64,000 nt of DNA from Pedococcus badiiscoriae (GCF_013408925.1 NZ_JACCAB010000001.1:930001-994000); one strand, 5' to 3'. Numbered from the stretch's first letter, positions 14,491 through 26,634 are shown. A program made the numbers and translations. The notes: a model not told the origin generated them from the letters alone.

Positions 14491-16085
14491 CGCACGAGGA
14501 ACTGCGAGGACCGCTCCGCGAGGTCGAGCGCCTGAGACGGGAGCACCCCGAGGAAGAGGGTCACGAGGGTGCCGATGGTGATCGCGATGGTGGTGAACGG
14601 CGAGGCCGTCTCCGCGACCACGGCGTCCCCGGCCGGCGGCTCGGTGAAGTACATGAGCACGATCAGCCGGACGTAGACGAACGCGGTGACCACGCTGCTC
14701 ACCACGCCGATGATGACCAGGGCCACCCCGGAGCGGCCGCCGAAGTTGAGGGCGGGCGAGAACGCGGCATACTTCGCGGCGAAGCCGGACGTCAGCGGGA
14801 TCCCCGCGAAAGCCAGCAGCAGGAAGGCAAAGACGCCCGCGACCACGGGGTGGTTGCGGCCCAGGCCGGCCCACTGCGACAGGTGCGAGGCCTCGGAGCC
14901 GGCCTGGCGCACGAGGGACACCACGGCGAACGCGGCGATCGTCATGAAGCCGTAGGCGACGAGGTAGAACATCGTGCCGGACACACCGGTCCGGTCGAAG
15001 GACAGCACGGCGACGAGGATGAAGCCCGCGTGCGCGATGGAGGAGTAGGCGAGCAGCCGCTTGACGTCGGTCTGGGTGACGGACAGGACCGCACCCACCA
15101 CCATGGTCAGGGCGGCGACGGCGATCATCCCGCCGCGCCAGTCCCACCTGTTGGCCTCGATGCCGACGTAGACGACGCGCAGGATCGCGCCGAAGGCGGC
15201 GACCTTGGTGCAGGCCGCCATGAAACCGGTCACCGGGGTGGGAGCGCCTTGGTAGACGTCGGGGGTCCACGAGTGGAACGGCACCGCACCGACCTTGAAC
15301 AGCAGGCCGACCAGGACCAGCAGGACGCCGGGAAGCAGCAGCCCCTCGAAGGCCCCGTTGGCCGCGCTGACAGCCGTCGCGATGTCGGCGAGGTACAGCG
15401 AACCGGCGTAGCCGTAGAGCAGGGCTGCTCCGAAGAGGAAGAAGGCGGAGCTGAAGGCACCCAGCAGGAAGTACTTCAGCGAGGCCTCCTGCGACAGGAG
15501 CCGGCGACGACGCGCCAGTCCGCAGAGCAGGTACAGCGGGAGCGAGAGCACCTCGAGCGCGACGAACATGGTCAGCAGGTCACCGGCCGCGGGGAAGAGC
15601 AGCATGCCGACGACCGAGAACAGCGTCAGCGGGAAGACCTCGCTGGTCGCGAGCCCGGCCCGAAGGGCTGCCGCCTCGTGCGGTGACCCGGGGACGGCGG
15701 CACCCATCGGGGTGAACGCGTCCGCGCCCTGGCCGCCGAACTTCTCGGCCATGGTCAGGACACCGAGCACAGCCATGGCCAGGATCGCGCCCTGCAGGAA
15801 CAGCGCCGGGCCGTCGATGATGACCGCCTGGGCCAGCGTGCCACCGCGGTGGCTCGCCCCCGTCGACACCGTGACGAGGACGACGAACGCCGCGACGAGC
15901 GTGACGAGGGCCAGGCTGACCTGGACCGGGTGCCGCAGCCGCCGCGGGACGAAGGCCTCGACGAGGACACCGACCATGGCCCCCCCGACGACGATGAGCA
16001 TCGGGGCGATGGCGCCGTAGTCGACGTGGGTCGCCTGGAAGGCGCTCACGAGCATCGGCGTGGACAGGACCGTCATGGCGGGCAT
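14487..16085 (-). CDS. nuoN: NADH-quinone oxidoreductase subunit N
   Basis: A 532-residue antiporter-like proton-pumping subunit of complex I with about fourteen helices. The conserved charged residues for proton translocation lie in segments such as LLFKVGAVPFHSWTPDVYQGAP and LRVVYVGIEANRWDWRGG. SVTQTDVKRLLAYSSIAHAGFILV is a family hallmark. Its start overlaps the nuoM stop by one base (TAATG). It is coupled to the polyprenyl synthase gene at its 3' end. Confidence 0.95.
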   Translation of the reverse strand: MPAMTVLSTPMLVSAFQATHVDYGAIAPMLIVVGGAMVGVLVEAFVPRRLRHPVQVSLALVTLVAAFVVLVTVSTGASHRGGTLAQAVIIDGPALFLQGAILAMAVLGVLTMAEKFGGQGADAFTPMGAAVPGSPHEAAALRAGLATSEVFPLTLFSVVGMLLFPAAGDLLTMFVALEVLSLPLYLLCGLARRRRLLSQEASLKYFLLGAFSSAFFLFGAALLYGYAGSLYLADIATAVSAANGAFEGLLLPGVLLVLVGLLFKVGAVPFHSWTPDVYQGAPTPVTGFMAACTKVAAFGAILRVVYVGIEANRWDWRGGMIAVAALTMVVGAVLSVTQTDVKRLLAYSSIAHAGFILVAVLSFDRTGVSGTMFYLVAYGFMTIAAFAVVSLVRQAGSEASHLSQWAGLGRNHPVVAGVFAFLLLAFAGIPLTSGFAAKYAAFSPALNFGGRSGVALVIIGVVSSVVTAFVYVRLIVLMYFTEPPAGDAVVAETASPFTTIAITIGTLVTLFLGVLPSQALDLAERSSQFLVR

Positions 16086-17623
16086 TACTTCGTGCTCCCG
16101 TCAGCAGCGGAGGTGTGGGCGGTAGGAGCAGGGTCGGTGACGCCGACGAACTTCAGCGTGGTGCTCACCGCCGGGTTGAGCGTGTCCAGGGCGAGCTTGG
16201 GGTAGAACCCGAGGACCAGGAACGCCGCGATCAGCGGCGCCACGACGAGCTTCTCGCGCAGCGTGATGTCCCGGACCGGGGCGTCGAGCTCGGGCACGGG
16301 ACCGGTCATCATCCGCTTGTACATCAGCAGGATGTACAGCGCCGCGAGCACGATGCCGGCCGTCGCGATGACCGCGGGCACCGGGTAGCGCTGGAACGTC
16401 CCGACCAGGACCATGATCTCGGAGATGAACGAGCTCAGTCCCGGCAGGGCCAGGCCCGACAGCCCGGCCACCAGGAAGACACCGGCCAGGCCCGGCGTCA
16501 GGCGTTGCCAGCCACCGAAGTCGGGGATCCGCTTGCTGCCGCGGCGCGCGACCAGCATGGCCCCGATGAGGAACAGCGCGGCCGTCGAGAACCCGTGGTT
16601 GAGCATGTAGAGCGTCGACCCGGCCCCACCGGTCCTCGTCAGGGCGAAGATCCCGAGCACGATGAAGCCGAAGTGGCTGATCGAGGTGTAGGCGATCAGT
16701 CGCATGATGTCGGTCTGGCCGATCGCGAGCAGTGCGCCGTAGAGGATCGAGATGACCGCCAGGGTCAGCACGACCGGGGTCGCCCACCGCGACGCTTCCG
16801 GGAACAGCTGGAGGCAGAACCGGATCATCCCGTAGGTCCCGACCTTGTCGAGGACACCGACGAGCAGCACGGCCGTGGCGGGGCGCGCCTCGGTCGCGGC
16901 GTCGGGCAGCCAGGTGTGGACCGGCCACATCGGGGCCTTGACGGCGAACGCGATGAAGAACGCCACGAACATGAGCCGCTCGGGCGTCGCCCCCAGCGAC
17001 AGACCGGTGAGCTTCGAGATGAGGAAGCCGTCCGAGCCGCCGGGGCCGTAGTGGTAGAGCGCGATCACGCCGACGAGCATGACCAGCCCACCCGCGAGCG
17101 AGAAGAGCAGGAACTTCACCGCGGCATACTGCCTGCGCGGCCCCCCGAAGGAGCCGATGAGGAAGTACACCGGGATGAGCATCGCCTCGAAGAAGACGTA
17201 GAACAGGAACACGTCGGTGGCGGCGAAGACGCCGACCATGAAGGTGGCCAGCACGAGCATCAGCGCGAAGTAGTTCTTCTCGCGCTTGCCGCCCTCGGGC
17301 ACGTCGTTCCAGGCGGCCAGGATGCAGACCGGCGTCAGCACCAGGGCCAGCAGGATCATCACGAGCGCGATGCCGTCGACGCCGAGGGCGTAGGACACCC
17401 CGAACTGCGGGATCCACTGGTGCTGCTCGGTGAGCTGGAACTGCGCGTGCGAGCCGTTGTCGAACTGCAGCGCGGCAGCGATGCCGAACACCAGCGTGAC
17501 CAGCGAGAAGCCGAGGGCGACGTGCTTGGCGCGGTCGGTCAGCCCGACCGGCAGCCCGGCCACGACGGCAGCACCGATGAGCGGGATCAGCCCGACCACG
17601 GTCAGCCAGGGGAAGTTCGTCAT
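16085..17623 (-). CDS. nuoM: NADH-quinone oxidoreductase subunit M
   Basis: A 512-residue membrane antiporter-like subunit. Hallmarks include the early SYALGVDGIALVMILLALV, the essential-Glu helix VFLFYVFFEAMLIPVYFLIG, the lysine-bearing AFAVKAPMWPVHTWLPDAATEAR and GQTDIMRLIAYTSISHFGF. ATG at 17623 is preferred to an upstream GTG because it overlaps the nuoL stop (ATGA) and gives the usual hydrophobic N-terminus. It lies between nuoL and nuoN in the canonical order. Confidence 0.95.
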   Translation of the reverse strand: MTNFPWLTVVGLIPLIGAAVVAGLPVGLTDRAKHVALGFSLVTLVFGIAAALQFDNGSHAQFQLTEQHQWIPQFGVSYALGVDGIALVMILLALVLTPVCILAAWNDVPEGGKREKNYFALMLVLATFMVGVFAATDVFLFYVFFEAMLIPVYFLIGSFGGPRRQYAAVKFLLFSLAGGLVMLVGVIALYHYGPGGSDGFLISKLTGLSLGATPERLMFVAFFIAFAVKAPMWPVHTWLPDAATEARPATAVLLVGVLDKVGTYGMIRFCLQLFPEASRWATPVVLTLAVISILYGALLAIGQTDIMRLIAYTSISHFGFIVLGIFALTRTGGAGSTLYMLNHGFSTAALFLIGAMLVARRGSKRIPDFGGWQRLTPGLAGVFLVAGLSGLALPGLSSFISEIMVLVGTFQRYPVPAVIATAGIVLAALYILLMYKRMMTGPVPELDAPVRDITLREKLVVAPLIAAFLVLGFYPKLALDTLNPAVSTTLKFVGVTDPAPTAHTSAADGSTK

Positions 17624-19575
17624 CACTGGATCACCCACATGGCACCGAGGATCACGACGACGCCGGCGAGCATCGTCAGGGCGTACGAGCGTGCGAAGCC
17701 GTTCTGGAGGCGACGCAGGCGGCTGGACGTGCCACCGACGAGGGCGGCCAGGCCACCAACCGCGCCGTCCACGCCGCGGTTGTCGGCGAAGACCAGCGCC
17801 CGGGTGAGGTGGACACCGGGTCGCATGAAGACTCCTTCGTTGACGTCGTCCTGGTAGAGGTCGCGGCGCGCGGCGCGGGTGACCAGCGAGCCCGCGGGCT
17901 GGACCAGCGGCACCTCGTCACGCCAGTAGCGCATCCAGGCGAGGGCGATCCCCCCGGCCACCAGCAGCAGGGTGAGGGTCATCAGCAACCACACCGGCAG
18001 GACCGGGTTCTTGCCGGTCTCGTGCGCACCGACCACCGGCTCGAGCCAGGAGGTGAAGGTCCCGCGGATGGACAGGACGAGCCCGAGCAGGCCGGACCCG
18101 ACCGCCAGCACCATCATCGGGACGGTCATGGTCAGCGGCGACTCGTGCGGGTGCACCTCGTCGGTCCAGCGCTTCTTGCCGTGGAAGGTCATGAAGAACA
18201 GCCGGGACATGTAGAACGCGGTGATCCCAGCACCGACCAGCGCCGCACCACCGAACACCCAGGGTCGCCAGCCGTCACCGATGAATGCGGCCTCGATGAT
18301 CTTGTCCTTGGAGTAGAAGCCCGAGAAGGGCGGGACCCCCAGGATCGCGAGCCAGCCGAGCCCGAAGGTCACCCAGGTGATCTTCATGGCGCCGGACAGG
18401 CCGCCGAAGCGGCGCATGTCGACCTGGTCGTTCATGCCGTGCATGACCGAGCCGGCGCCGAGGAACATCCCGGCCTTGAAGAAGCCGTGGGTCAGCAGGT
18501 GGAAGATCGCGAAGGCGTACCCGACGGGACCGAGCCCGGCGGCCAGCATCATGTAGCCGATCTGGGACATGGTCGACGCGGCCAGCGCCTTCTTGATGTC
18601 GTCCTTGGCGCAGCCGACGATGGCCCCGAAGACCAGCGTGATGGCACCGACCCCCGCGACCACCAGCTGGGCGTTGGGCGCGTGGTTGAAGATGAAGCTG
18701 CTGCGGACCACCAGGTAGACACCGGCGGTGACCATGGTCGCGGCGTGGATGAGCGCGGACACCGGCGTGGGGCCGGCCATGGCGTCGCCGAGCCAGCTCT
18801 GCAGCGGGAACTGCGCCGACTTGCCGCAGGCCCCGAGCAGCAGCATCAGGCCGATCGCCGTGAGCACGCCCTGGCTGGCACCGTGGCCGGCGGCCTGCTG
18901 GACGCCCGCGAAGGTGACCGTGCCGAACGACGCGAACATGATCATGATGCCGACGGAGAGGCCGAAGTCACCGACGCGGTTGACGACGAACGCCTTGTTG
19001 GCGGCGGTGGCGTAGGCGGGGTTGTGGTTCCAGAACCCGATCAGCAGGTAGGACGCCAGGCCGACGCCCTCCCAGCCGACGTAGAGCAGCAGGTAGGAGT
19101 CCGCCAGCACCAGCAGCAGCATCGCCGCCACGAACAGGTTGAGGTAGGCGAAGAACCGGCGCTTGTCCGGGTCGTGCTCCATGTAGCCGAGGGAGTAGAC
19201 GTGGATGAGCGACCCGACGAAGGTCACCAGCAGCACGAAGGTCACCGACAGCTGGTCGACGAGCATCCCGGCGTCGAGGTTGAACGACCCGGCGGGCACC
19301 CAGTTGAACAGGTGCAGGTGCACGTTCCGCTCCCCGGCGGGACGGCCGAGCATCGAGATCCAGACGACGAAGCCGACGACGAAGGCCGCCCACGACATCG
19401 CGACGGCGAACAGCGGCCCCCACTTGTCGGTGGCGCGGCCACCGAACAGCAGCACGGCAGCGCCGAGCAGCGGGAGGGCCACCAAGAGCCACGCGTATGC
19501 CGTGACGCCGGTGGCCGCTGTGGCAGCGGTCTCCGACGTGGTGGCGGCGGTGGCGAGATGGGCGAGGGAGGTCAC
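17623..19575 (-). CDS. nuoL: NADH-quinone oxidoreductase subunit L
   Basis: A 650-residue subunit, the distal proton pump with the long lateral helix. Recognisable segments are [20 protein letters not shown] (essential Glu helix), [20 protein letters not shown] followed by [40 protein letters not shown], and a C-terminal lateral-helix region ending in the final transmembrane anchor. The start is GTG at 19575; upstream is nuoK with a 13-base gap. The 614-codon open frame on the opposite strand here is a GC-driven shadow. Confidence 0.95.
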   Translation of the reverse strand: MTSLAHLATAATTSETAATAATGVTAYAWLLVALPLLGAAVLLFGGRATDKWGPLFAVAMSWAAFVVGFVVWISMLGRPAGERNVHLHLFNWVPAGSFNLDAGMLVDQLSVTFVLLVTFVGSLIHVYSLGYMEHDPDKRRFFAYLNLFVAAMLLLVLADSYLLLYVGWEGVGLASYLLIGFWNHNPAYATAANKAFVVNRVGDFGLSVGIMIMFASFGTVTFAGVQQAAGHGASQGVLTAIGLMLLLGACGKSAQFPLQSWLGDAMAGPTPVSALIHAATMVTAGVYLVVRSSFIFNHAPNAQLVVAGVGAITLVFGAIVGCAKDDIKKALAASTMSQIGYMMLAAGLGPVGYAFAIFHLLTHGFFKAGMFLGAGSVMHGMNDQVDMRRFGGLSGAMKITWVTFGLGWLAILGVPPFSGFYSKDKIIEAAFIGDGWRPWVFGGAALVGAGITAFYMSRLFFMTFHGKKRWTDEVHPHESPLTMTVPMMVLAVGSGLLGLVLSIRGTFTSWLEPVVGAHETGKNPVLPVWLLMTLTLLLVAGGIALAWMRYWRDEVPLVQPAGSLVTRAARRDLYQDDVNEGVFMRPGVHLTRALVFADNRGVDGAVGGLAALVGGTSSRLRRLQNGFARSYALTMLAGVVVILGAMWVIQ

Positions 19576-19588
19576 CTGGTGGCTCCTT

Positions 19589-19888
19589 CTACAGCTTCAG
19601 CAGGTTGGCGTCGTCGACCGAGGCCGACCGGCGGGCACGGAAGATGGCCATGATGATGGCCAGGCCCACGACCACCTCGGCGGCGGCGACCACCATGACG
19701 AACAGGGCGATCACCTGGCCGTCGAGGTTGCCGCGCATCCGGGAGAACGTCACGAACATCAGGTTGGTCGAGTTGAGCATCAGCTCGACCCCCATGAACA
19801 CGATGATGGCGTTGCGCCGCATGAGGACGGTGGCGCCGCCGATCGCGAACAACAGGGTCGCGAGGTAGATGTAGTTGACGAGGTTCAT
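19589..19888 (-). CDS. nuoK: NADH-quinone oxidoreductase subunit K
   Basis: A 99-residue, three-helix subunit of normal length. Conserved glutamates sit in membrane helices: [16 protein letters not shown] and [24 protein letters not shown] at 19888 is fixed by its overlap with the nuoJ stop (ATGA) and by family length. Confidence 0.95.
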   Translation of the reverse strand: MNLVNYIYLATLLFAIGGATVLMRRNAIIVFMGVELMLNSTNLMFVTFSRMRGNLDGQVIALFVMVVAAAEVVVGLAIIMAIFRARRSASVDDANLLKL

Positions 19889-20655
19889 CGCTGCGACCCC
19901 TCCTCGAGCTCGTGCTCGATGTGGTGCTCGGACTCGACGTGGCGCGCGGGGGCGACGTTCTGCTCGCGGGCGGTGAGCACGCGCGAGACGGACAGCTCGC
20001 TGGGCGAACCGTCGGGCAGCAGGGCGGGGGTGTCGACCGCATTGCTGCGGGCGTAGACGCCGGGGGCCGGCAGACCCGCGACGTTGCGGTTCTCCAGCAC
20101 CCGTCGCTCCGACCACGCACGCTGGCTCGGCTTCGTGCCGATCCGCTCACGGTGGGCCAGCACCATCGCACCCAGGGCGGCGGTGATGAGCAGGGCGGAG
20201 GTGATCTCGAACGTCCAGACGTACTTGCCGAAGATCAGCTGGGCGACGCCCGACACGTTGCCGGGGGCCTTGTTGATGGCCGACAGGCCCTTCATCGGAC
20301 CGAACTGCGCGCGGCCGACGGCCGCGAAGAGCAGCGCGGCGAGGCCGAAGACCAGCAGCAGGCTCGCCCACTTCTGGCCCTTGAGGGTCTCGACGAGGGA
20401 GTCCGAGGAGTCGACGCCGACGAGCATCAGCACGAAGAGGAACAGCATCATGACCGCGCCGGTGTAGACGAAGACCTGGATGATGCCGAGGAACTCCGCC
20501 TGCTGCGCGATGTAGAAGATGCCGAGGTTGATCATCACCAGGGCCATGCCGAGGGCGGCGTGGACGGCCTTCTTGGCGAAGATGAGGCCCAGCGCGCCCA
20601 GCACGCTGATCGGCCCGAGGACCCAGAACATGATCTGCTCACCGAGGCCGGTCAT
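19885..20655 (-). CDS. nuoJ: NADH-quinone oxidoreductase subunit J with long C-terminal extension
   Basis: A 256-residue NuoJ. The first 170 or so residues form five helices, including [22 protein letters not shown] with the pi-bulge helix that links the quinone site to the pumps. After the last helix a hydrophilic, Arg- and Glu-rich tail of about 85 residues follows (from [14 protein letters not shown] to [13 protein letters not shown]). The E. coli protein is about 184 residues, so this tail is an actinobacterial-type addition facing the cytoplasm. ATG at 20655 is chosen because it directly precedes the first helix. Confidence 0.93.
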   Translation of the reverse strand: MTGLGEQIMFWVLGPISVLGALGLIFAKKAVHAALGMALVMINLGIFYIAQQAEFLGIIQVFVYTGAVMMLFLFVLMLVGVDSSDSLVETLKGQKWASLLLVFGLAALLFAAVGRAQFGPMKGLSAINKAPGNVSGVAQLIFGKYVWTFEITSALLITAALGAMVLAHRERIGTKPSQRAWSERRVLENRNVAGLPAPGVYARSNAVDTPALLPDGSPSELSVSRVLTAREQNVAPARHVESEHHIEHELEEGSQR

Positions 20656-20731
20656 GCGAGGACCCCCTGAGGACACGAGCGACGAAGGAGCGAGGCCCGG
20701 AAGGTCGACGAGCCTGGCCAGTTGGACATGG

Positions 20732-21424
20732 TCATCGGCGCACCGCCCCGGTGGTGTCGCGGCCGGGCTGTCCGGTGGTCACGGTGTCCACTCCCTCGAC
20801 GGGGTCGCCGCTCGGGGCCAGACCCTCCTGGGGCTCGGCCTCGTGCGCCTGCACCCAGGCCTGCTGCTCGGGCGTGGATCGAACGACCTTGCCCTGGTAG
20901 TAGTCGCGCTCCTCGAGACCCTCGACCATCGGGTGCGGCGCCGGGAGCATGCCCTCCTGGAGCGGGGCGAGCAGCTGCTCCTTGGTGAAGATCAGGTCGG
21001 CACGGTTGTTGTCCGCGAGCTCGTAGAAGTTGGTCATCGTCAGCGCCCGGGTCGGGCAGGCCTCGATGCACAGCCCGCAGAAGATGCAGCGCAGGTAGTT
21101 GATCTGGTAGACGCGCCCGTACCGCTCACCGGGGGAGAACCGGCCGGTGCCGCCCTCGGAGTCGTCGTTCGAGGCGCCCTCGACGAGGATCGCGTCCGCG
21201 GGACAGGCCCACGCGCACAGCTCGCACCCGACGCACTTCTCGAGCCCGTCGGCGTGCCGGTTGAGCTGGTGGCGTCCGTGGAAGCGCGGCTGGGTGGGCC
21301 GCTTCTCCTCGGGGTACTCCTCGGTCTCCAGCTTGCGGAACATGGTGGCGAAGGTGACGCCGAACCCGCCGACGGGGGCGAAGAGGTCCGCGAGGAACCC
21401 GGGCTTCTTCTTGTCGTCAGCCAC
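20732..21424 (-). CDS. nuoI: NADH-quinone oxidoreductase subunit I
   Basis: A 230-residue 8Fe ferredoxin subunit carrying clusters N6a and N6b. The two motifs are [12 protein letters not shown] (about residue 55) and [12 protein letters not shown] (about residue 105). A 70-residue acidic tail follows. GTG at 21424 is preferred; it overlaps the nuoH stop by eight bases and places a short charged segment (ADDKKKPGF) before the membrane-associated helix. Upstream in-frame codons run antisense to nuoH. A 76-base gap separates it from nuoJ. Confidence 0.93.
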   Translation of the reverse strand: MADDKKKPGFLADLFAPVGGFGVTFATMFRKLETEEYPEEKRPTQPRFHGRHQLNRHADGLEKCVGCELCAWACPADAILVEGASNDDSEGGTGRFSPGERYGRVYQINYLRCIFCGLCIEACPTRALTMTNFYELADNNRADLIFTKEQLLAPLQEGMLPAPHPMVEGLEERDYYQGKVVRSTPEQQAWVQAHEAEPQEGLAPSGDPVEGVDTVTTGQPGRDTTGAVRR

Positions 21425-22832
21425 GGGTGGCCTCCTTGTCGGTTGCGTTGCCGGCTGCCCGCTCCGCGAGCACCAGGGACGGCTCCCTGAGCCGCTGGCC
21501 GGGCAGCGGGGGCACCGGGTAGCCGCCGGCGAAGGGATCGATCTCCTCCGGCGGTGGCGTGTTGCGGATGGCTTCCTGCTCGATCTTGCGGTTGTCACGC
21601 AGCCACGTCCCCAGCAGCACGGCCCCGGCCAGGACGACGATGAAGATGACGCTGAGCAGGGGGTACTGGCGGTTGCCGAGCTTGACGCTCGGTCCGTGGA
21701 TGAAGCCCAGCTGGCTGGCCTTCATGAACGAGGCGATGACGACCCAGGTGAGGGTGGCGGGGATCAGGAACTTCCAGCCGAACCGCATGAACTGGTCGTA
21801 CCGGACGCGGGGCAGCGAGCCGCGCAGCCAGACGAAGAAGAACATGAACAGCCACAGCTTGACGACGAACCAGAGCAGCCCCCACCAGCCGTGGTTGAAC
21901 ATGCCGTGGTTGATGGCCGCGATGCCGGGAGGGGCCTGCCAGCCACCGAGGAACATCGTCGTCGCGAGCGCGGAGACCGTGAACATGTTGACGTACTCAC
22001 CGAGGAAGAACATCGCGAACTTCAGCGACGAGTACTCGGTGTGGAAGCCACCGGTCAGCTCGCCCTCACCCTCGGCGAGGTCGAAGGGCAGCCGGTTGGT
22101 CTCGCCCACCATGGTCACGACGTAGACGAGGAAGCTCGGGATGAGCGGCAGGACGTACCAGAGGTCCCGCTGCGCGCCGACGATCTGCGAGGTCGACATG
22201 GACCCGCTGTAGAGGAACACCGCGACGAGCGAGAGCCCCATCGCGATCTCGTAGGAGATGACCTGGGCTGTGGAGCGCAGGCCTCCCAGCAGCGGGTAGG
22301 TCGAGCCGGAGGACCAGCCGGCCAGGACGATGCCGTACACACCGACCCCGGCCACGGCGAGCACCAGCAGCACGGCGACGGGGATGTCGGTGAGCTGCAA
22401 CGGCGTCCGGTGGCCGAACATCGAGACGGTCGGCCCCATCGGGATGATCGCGAACGACACGAAGGCCATCGCCCCGGCGATGGCGGGAGCCAGCGCGAAG
22501 ACGACCTTGTCGGCGTTCTTGGGCGTGAGGTCCTCCTTGAGGGCCAGCTTCACGCCGTCGGCGAGGGTCTGCAGGAGACCGAACGGTCCGGTGCGGTTCG
22601 GGCCCGGACGCTGCTGCATCCGGCCGATCACGCGACGCTCGAACCAGATCACGAGCAGGGTGTTGATCAGCAGGAAGACGAAGACCAGCAGCGCCTTCAC
22701 CAGGTGCAGCCACCACGGGGTGTCGCTGAAGTTCGCGGTCGGGTTGTCCACGAACGGCGCCGAGGCGCCGAGGCCGACCACGTCGTGCGGTATGCCGGTG
22801 AGGGCCTGTGCGGCATACGTCAGGGTGCTCAC
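21417..22832 (-). CDS. nuoH: NADH-quinone oxidoreductase subunit H
   Basis: A 471-residue membrane subunit that forms the quinone chamber with NuoB and NuoD. Signatures are [19 protein letters not shown] and the acidic loop [20 protein letters not shown], which contains the conserved Glu/Asp cluster coupling quinone reduction to pumping. It is longer than the enteric protein because of a C-terminal tail of about 80 residues. GTG at 22832 overlaps the nuoG stop (GTGA). Confidence 0.95.
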   Translation of the reverse strand: MSTLTYAAQALTGIPHDVVGLGASAPFVDNPTANFSDTPWWLHLVKALLVFVFLLINTLLVIWFERRVIGRMQQRPGPNRTGPFGLLQTLADGVKLALKEDLTPKNADKVVFALAPAIAGAMAFVSFAIIPMGPTVSMFGHRTPLQLTDIPVAVLLVLAVAGVGVYGIVLAGWSSGSTYPLLGGLRSTAQVISYEIAMGLSLVAVFLYSGSMSTSQIVGAQRDLWYVLPLIPSFLVYVVTMVGETNRLPFDLAEGEGELTGGFHTEYSSLKFAMFFLGEYVNMFTVSALATTMFLGGWQAPPGIAAINHGMFNHGWWGLLWFVVKLWLFMFFFVWLRGSLPRVRYDQFMRFGWKFLIPATLTWVVIASFMKASQLGFIHGPSVKLGNRQYPLLSVIFIVVLAGAVLLGTWLRDNRKIEQEAIRNTPPPEEIDPFAGGYPVPPLPGQRLREPSLVLAERAAGNATDKEATRG

Positions 22833-25324
22833 TGGGCGCCTCCCTTCGTGACGGTGACGACGTCACCGGCGACCGCCCCCAGGGCGGCCCGGACGGTGGA
22901 GCCGTCGGAGTTGGTCGGCAGCCAGATGACGTGGTCGACCATGCCTTCGGTCACCGCGACCGGCGCCGACACGGAGCCCGCTGCCGTGGACACGGTGACC
23001 GTGTCGCCGTCGACGAGGCCGAACGACTCGGCCGTCGCGGAGGACACCCGCGCGAGGGCCTTGGCTGCGGTCCCCGCGAGGAAGGGCTCGCCGTCCTGGA
23101 GGGAGCCCCGGTCGAGCAGGTGGTGCCAGGTCGCCAGCACGAGCTCGCCGGCCCCGGCGCTCGGCAGGTCGCCGACCTGGACCGACGGGGCGGGCAGGCG
23201 CTCACCCGTGGCCGGTCCGAGCGCCGCCATCTCGCGACGGACTTCGGCCAGCGTGCGCGCGCCGAGGAAGGAGCCCATCTCGGAGGCGAGCATGTCCAGG
23301 ACGCGGTAGTCGGACTGGGCGGCGCTGGTCAGCGCTGCCTCGAAGGTGCGGGGGCGGCCCTCCCAGTCGACGAACGTCCCGCCCTTCTCCGCGTGCGGCG
23401 CGACGGGGAGCACCACGTCGGCGACTGCCGTCACGGAGGAGGGCCGGAAGTCGAGCGAGACGACGAACGTCTTGGCCAGGGCTTCCTCGGCGTGCGCGCT
23501 GGCCAGGTCGGCCGCGTCGACGCCACCGATGACCAGCGCGTTGATCGCTCCGGTCGTGGCGGCCTCGAGGATGCCGGCGGCGTCGCGGCCGGGCGCGTCC
23601 GGCAGGCCGACGACGTCCCAGGCCTCGGCGACCTGCGCACGGGCCGCCGCGTCGGCGACCAGGCGGCCACCGGGCAGCATGGTGGGAAGGGCGCCCGCCT
23701 CGAGCGCACCGCGCTCACCGGCACGGCGCGGCACCCAGGCCAGCCGGGCGTTGTTGGACGTGGCCAGGGCCGCAGCCGCGGACAGCGCACCGGGGACGGT
23801 GGCGAGTCGCTCGCCCACCATCACGATGGCGCCCGGCTCCTCGAGGGCCTGGGCAGCCTTGGCGGCCGCTCCGTCCCCCGTCACGCCGTCGACCAGGGCG
23901 CGCAGCACCTCGGCCTCGGTGCCGGGTGCCGCCGGGATCAGCGTGCCGCCCAGCTTGGCGAGGCCACGCGTCTCGAAGGGCGCCACGGCATACACGGCGG
24001 TCTTGTTCCTGCGGTTCGCCTTGCGCAGGCGAAGGAACACGATCGGGCTCTCCTCCTCGGGCTCGAAGCCCACGAGGACGACGGTCTTGGCCGTTTCGAG
24101 GTCGGCGTAGGTGACCGCGCCACCATCCGGGCCCGTCGCGACGACCGACGACGCCAGGAAGTCGGCCTCCTCGGCCGAGTGCGGCCGGGCGCGGAAGTCG
24201 ACGTCGTTGGTGGCGAGCACGGCGCGGGCGAACTTGGCGTAGGCGTAGGCGTCCTCCGCGGACACCCGTCCACCGGTCAGCACCCCGACGCCCTTGGACC
24301 CGCGCAAACCCTCGGCCGCGACGGCCAGGGCCTCGGGCCACGAGGCGACCTGGAGCTCGCCGGACTCGTCACGCACCAGGGGGTAGTCGAACCGGTCACC
24401 GGTGCTCGCGTACTGGAAGGCCCAGCGACCCTTGTCGCAGTTCCACTCCTCGTTCACGGCCGGGTCGTTGATGGCCATCCGGCGCAGCACCGCGCCGCGG
24501 CGGTGGTCGGTGCGGATGGAGCACCCGGACGCGCAGTGCTCGCAGACGCTCTGGGTCGACATCAGGTCGAACGGACGGCTGCGGAACCGGTAGGCCGCGC
24601 CGGTCAGGGCGCCCACGGGGCAGATTTGGACGGTGTTGCCCGAGAAGTAGGACTCGAAGGGCTGCTCCTCGTAGATGCCGACCTGCTGCAGGGCACCACG
24701 CTCGACGAGGGCGATGAACGGGTCACCGGCGATCTGGTCGGAGAAGCGCGTGCAGCGGGCGCACAGGACACAGCGCTCACGGTCGAGCAGCACCTGGGAG
24801 GAGATGTTGATCGGCTTGGGGTAGGTGCGCTTGACGTCCTCGAAGCGAGACCTGGCGCGGCCGTTGCTCATGGCCTGGTTCTGCAGCGGGCACTCGCCAC
24901 CCTTGTCGCAGACCGGGCAGTCCAGCGGGTGGTTGATGAGCAGCAGCTCCATCACGCCCTGCTGCGCCTTGTCGGCGACCGCCGAGGTCTCCTGCGTCTT
25001 GACCTCCATGCCCTCGGACACCGTGATGGTGCACGAGGCCTGGGGCTTGGGCATCGCCCGCAGGGTGCCGTCGGGACCGGGGGTCGCGATGTCGACGAGG
25101 CACTGGCGGCAGGCGCCGACCGGCTCGAGGAGGGGGTGGTCGCAGAACCGCGGGATCTGCACGCCGACCTCTTCGGCGGCGCGGATCACCAGGGTGTGCT
25201 TGGGCACCGACACCGGCACACCGTCGATGGTGAGGTTCACCAGGTCGACGGGTGCGGGGATCGAGGCGTCGCCCCCGGTGCTGACGGCGTTGCCGCCGGC
25301 GCTGGGGCTCGTGGTCACGCTCAT
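22829..25324 (-). CDS. nuoG: NADH-quinone oxidoreductase subunit G
   Basis: An 831-residue iron-sulfur subunit of the NADH-oxidising arm. In order: a 2Fe-2S ferredoxin domain ([19 protein letters not shown]), the His/Cys N5 segment ([19 protein letters not shown]), the N4 motif ([15 protein letters not shown]), then a molybdopterin oxidoreductase-type domain opening with [15 protein letters not shown]. The latter is a structural relic with no molybdenum cofactor in complex I. ATG at 25324 overlaps the nuoF stop. A 937-codon open frame on the opposite strand is a codon-bias shadow. Confidence 0.95.
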   Translation of the reverse strand: MSVTTSPSAGGNAVSTGGDASIPAPVDLVNLTIDGVPVSVPKHTLVIRAAEEVGVQIPRFCDHPLLEPVGACRQCLVDIATPGPDGTLRAMPKPQASCTITVSEGMEVKTQETSAVADKAQQGVMELLLINHPLDCPVCDKGGECPLQNQAMSNGRARSRFEDVKRTYPKPINISSQVLLDRERCVLCARCTRFSDQIAGDPFIALVERGALQQVGIYEEQPFESYFSGNTVQICPVGALTGAAYRFRSRPFDLMSTQSVCEHCASGCSIRTDHRRGAVLRRMAINDPAVNEEWNCDKGRWAFQYASTGDRFDYPLVRDESGELQVASWPEALAVAAEGLRGSKGVGVLTGGRVSAEDAYAYAKFARAVLATNDVDFRARPHSAEEADFLASSVVATGPDGGAVTYADLETAKTVVLVGFEPEEESPIVFLRLRKANRRNKTAVYAVAPFETRGLAKLGGTLIPAAPGTEAEVLRALVDGVTGDGAAAKAAQALEEPGAIVMVGERLATVPGALSAAAALATSNNARLAWVPRRAGERGALEAGALPTMLPGGRLVADAAARAQVAEAWDVVGLPDAPGRDAAGILEAATTGAINALVIGGVDAADLASAHAEEALAKTFVVSLDFRPSSVTAVADVVLPVAPHAEKGGTFVDWEGRPRTFEAALTSAAQSDYRVLDMLASEMGSFLGARTLAEVRREMAALGPATGERLPAPSVQVGDLPSAGAGELVLATWHHLLDRGSLQDGEPFLAGTAAKALARVSSATAESFGLVDGDTVTVSTAAGSVSAPVAVTEGMVDHVIWLPTNSDGSTVRAALGAVAGDVVTVTKGGAQ

Positions 25325-26634
25325 GCGGACACCGCATCCTTCGCGAACAGGGTGGAGTCTCGTGGGTCGAACGGGCAGCCGCCGTGCGTCAGGTGCGCGA
25401 GGTACTCCTCGCGGAAGTACTGGATGCTGCTGGTGATCGGGCTCGTGGCGCCGTCACCGAGCGCGCAGAAGCTGCGGCCGAGGATGTTGTCGCAGATGTC
25501 GAGCAGCTTCTCGAGGTCCTCCTCGGACCCCATTCCGTGCTCGAGCCTGCCGAGGATCTGCTTGAGCCACCAGGTGCCCTCACGGCACGGGGTGCACTTG
25601 CCGCAGGACTCGTGCTTGTAGAAGTCGGTCCAGCGGTCGACGGCGCGGACCACGCAGGTCGTCTCGTCGAAGATCTGGAGCGCACGGGTACCGAGCATCG
25701 ACCCCGCCGCGGCCACCGACTCGAAGTCGAGCGGGGTGTCGAGGTGCTCGTCGGTGAACAGCGGGGTGGACGAGCCACCGGGCGTCCAGAACTTGAGCTT
25801 CTTGTTGGGGTCGCGCATGCCGCCGGCCATGTCGAGCAGCTCGCGCAGCGTGATGCCGAGCGGCGCCTCGTACTGGCCCGGACGCTTCACGTGCCCGGAG
25901 AGGCTGAAGATGCCGAAGCCCTGCGACTTCTCCGTGCCCATGCCCGAGAACCAGTCCGCGCCGTGCAGCAGGATCGGGGGCACGGAGGCGATCGACTCGA
26001 CGTTGTTGACGACGGTCGGGCGGGCGTACAGGCCCGCGACGGCGGGGAACGGCGGCTTGAGGCGCGGCTGGCCGCGACGACCCTCGAGGCTGTCGAGCAG
26101 CGCGGTCTCCTCGCCACAGATGTAGGCACCGGCACCGGCGTGGACCGTGATGTCGAGGTCGAAGCCCGAGCCGTGGATGTTCTTGCCCAGGTGTCCGGCG
26201 GCATACGCCTCCTCGACCGCGCGCAGCAGGCGACGGTAGACGTGCACCACCTCGCCGCGCAGGTAGATGAAGGCGTGGTTGCAGCCGATGGCGTAGGACG
26301 TGATGACGCAGCCCTCGATGAGGAACTGGGGCGCCGCCATCATCAGCGGGATGTCCTTGCAGGTGCCCGGCTCGGACTCGTCGGCGTTGACCACGAGGTA
26401 GCGCGGCCCACCGTCCGGCGGGGGCAGGAAGCCCCACTTCATGCCGGTCGGGAAGCCGGCACCACCACGGCCACGCAGGCCGGAGTCCTTGGTCATCTGG
26501 ACGAGGTCGGCGGGCTTCATGCCCAGCGCCTTCTTCAGCGCCTGGTAGCCCTCGTTCTTCTCGTAGGTCTCGAGGGTCCAGGACTGGGGGTCGTCCCAGA
26601 ACTTCGTGAGGATCGGGGTCAGCGTGGTGCTCAT
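25321..26634 (-). CDS. nuoF: NADH-quinone oxidoreductase subunit F
   Basis: A 437-residue NADH- and FMN-binding subunit. The NADH glycine-rich loop is [18 protein letters not shown] (about residue 50), the FMN region is [16 protein letters not shown], and the N3 4Fe-4S cluster ligands are [12 protein letters not shown] (about residue 350) with a distal Cys in [11 protein letters not shown]. Its presence with NuoE and NuoG shows this operon encodes a full NADH-linked complex I. ATG at 26634 overlaps nuoE (ATGA). Confidence 0.95.
   Translation of the reverse strand: MSTTLTPILTKFWDDPQSWTLETYEKNEGYQALKKALGMKPADLVQMTKDSGLRGRGGAGFPTGMKWGFLPPPDGGPRYLVVNADESEPGTCKDIPLMMAAPQFLIEGCVITSYAIGCNHAFIYLRGEVVHVYRRLLRAVEEAYAAGHLGKNIHGSGFDLDITVHAGAGAYICGEETALLDSLEGRRGQPRLKPPFPAVAGLYARPTVVNNVESIASVPPILLHGADWFSGMGTEKSQGFGIFSLSGHVKRPGQYEAPLGITLRELLDMAGGMRDPNKKLKFWTPGGSSTPLFTDEHLDTPLDFESVAAAGSMLGTRALQIFDETTCVVRAVDRWTDFYKHESCGKCTPCREGTWWLKQILGRLEHGMGSEEDLEKLLDICDNILGRSFCALGDGATSPITSSIQYFREEYLAHLTHGGCPFDPRDSTLFAKDAVSA

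Noticed and set aside
17809-19653. Long open frame (about 614 codons) on the plus strand opposite nuoL, and similar ones opposite nuoG (22808-25621) and nuoM (16115-17857)
   Set aside because: They are exact antisense shadows of conserved nuo genes, rich in Arg, His, Gln and Glu with no family motif, as expected at 70% GC.
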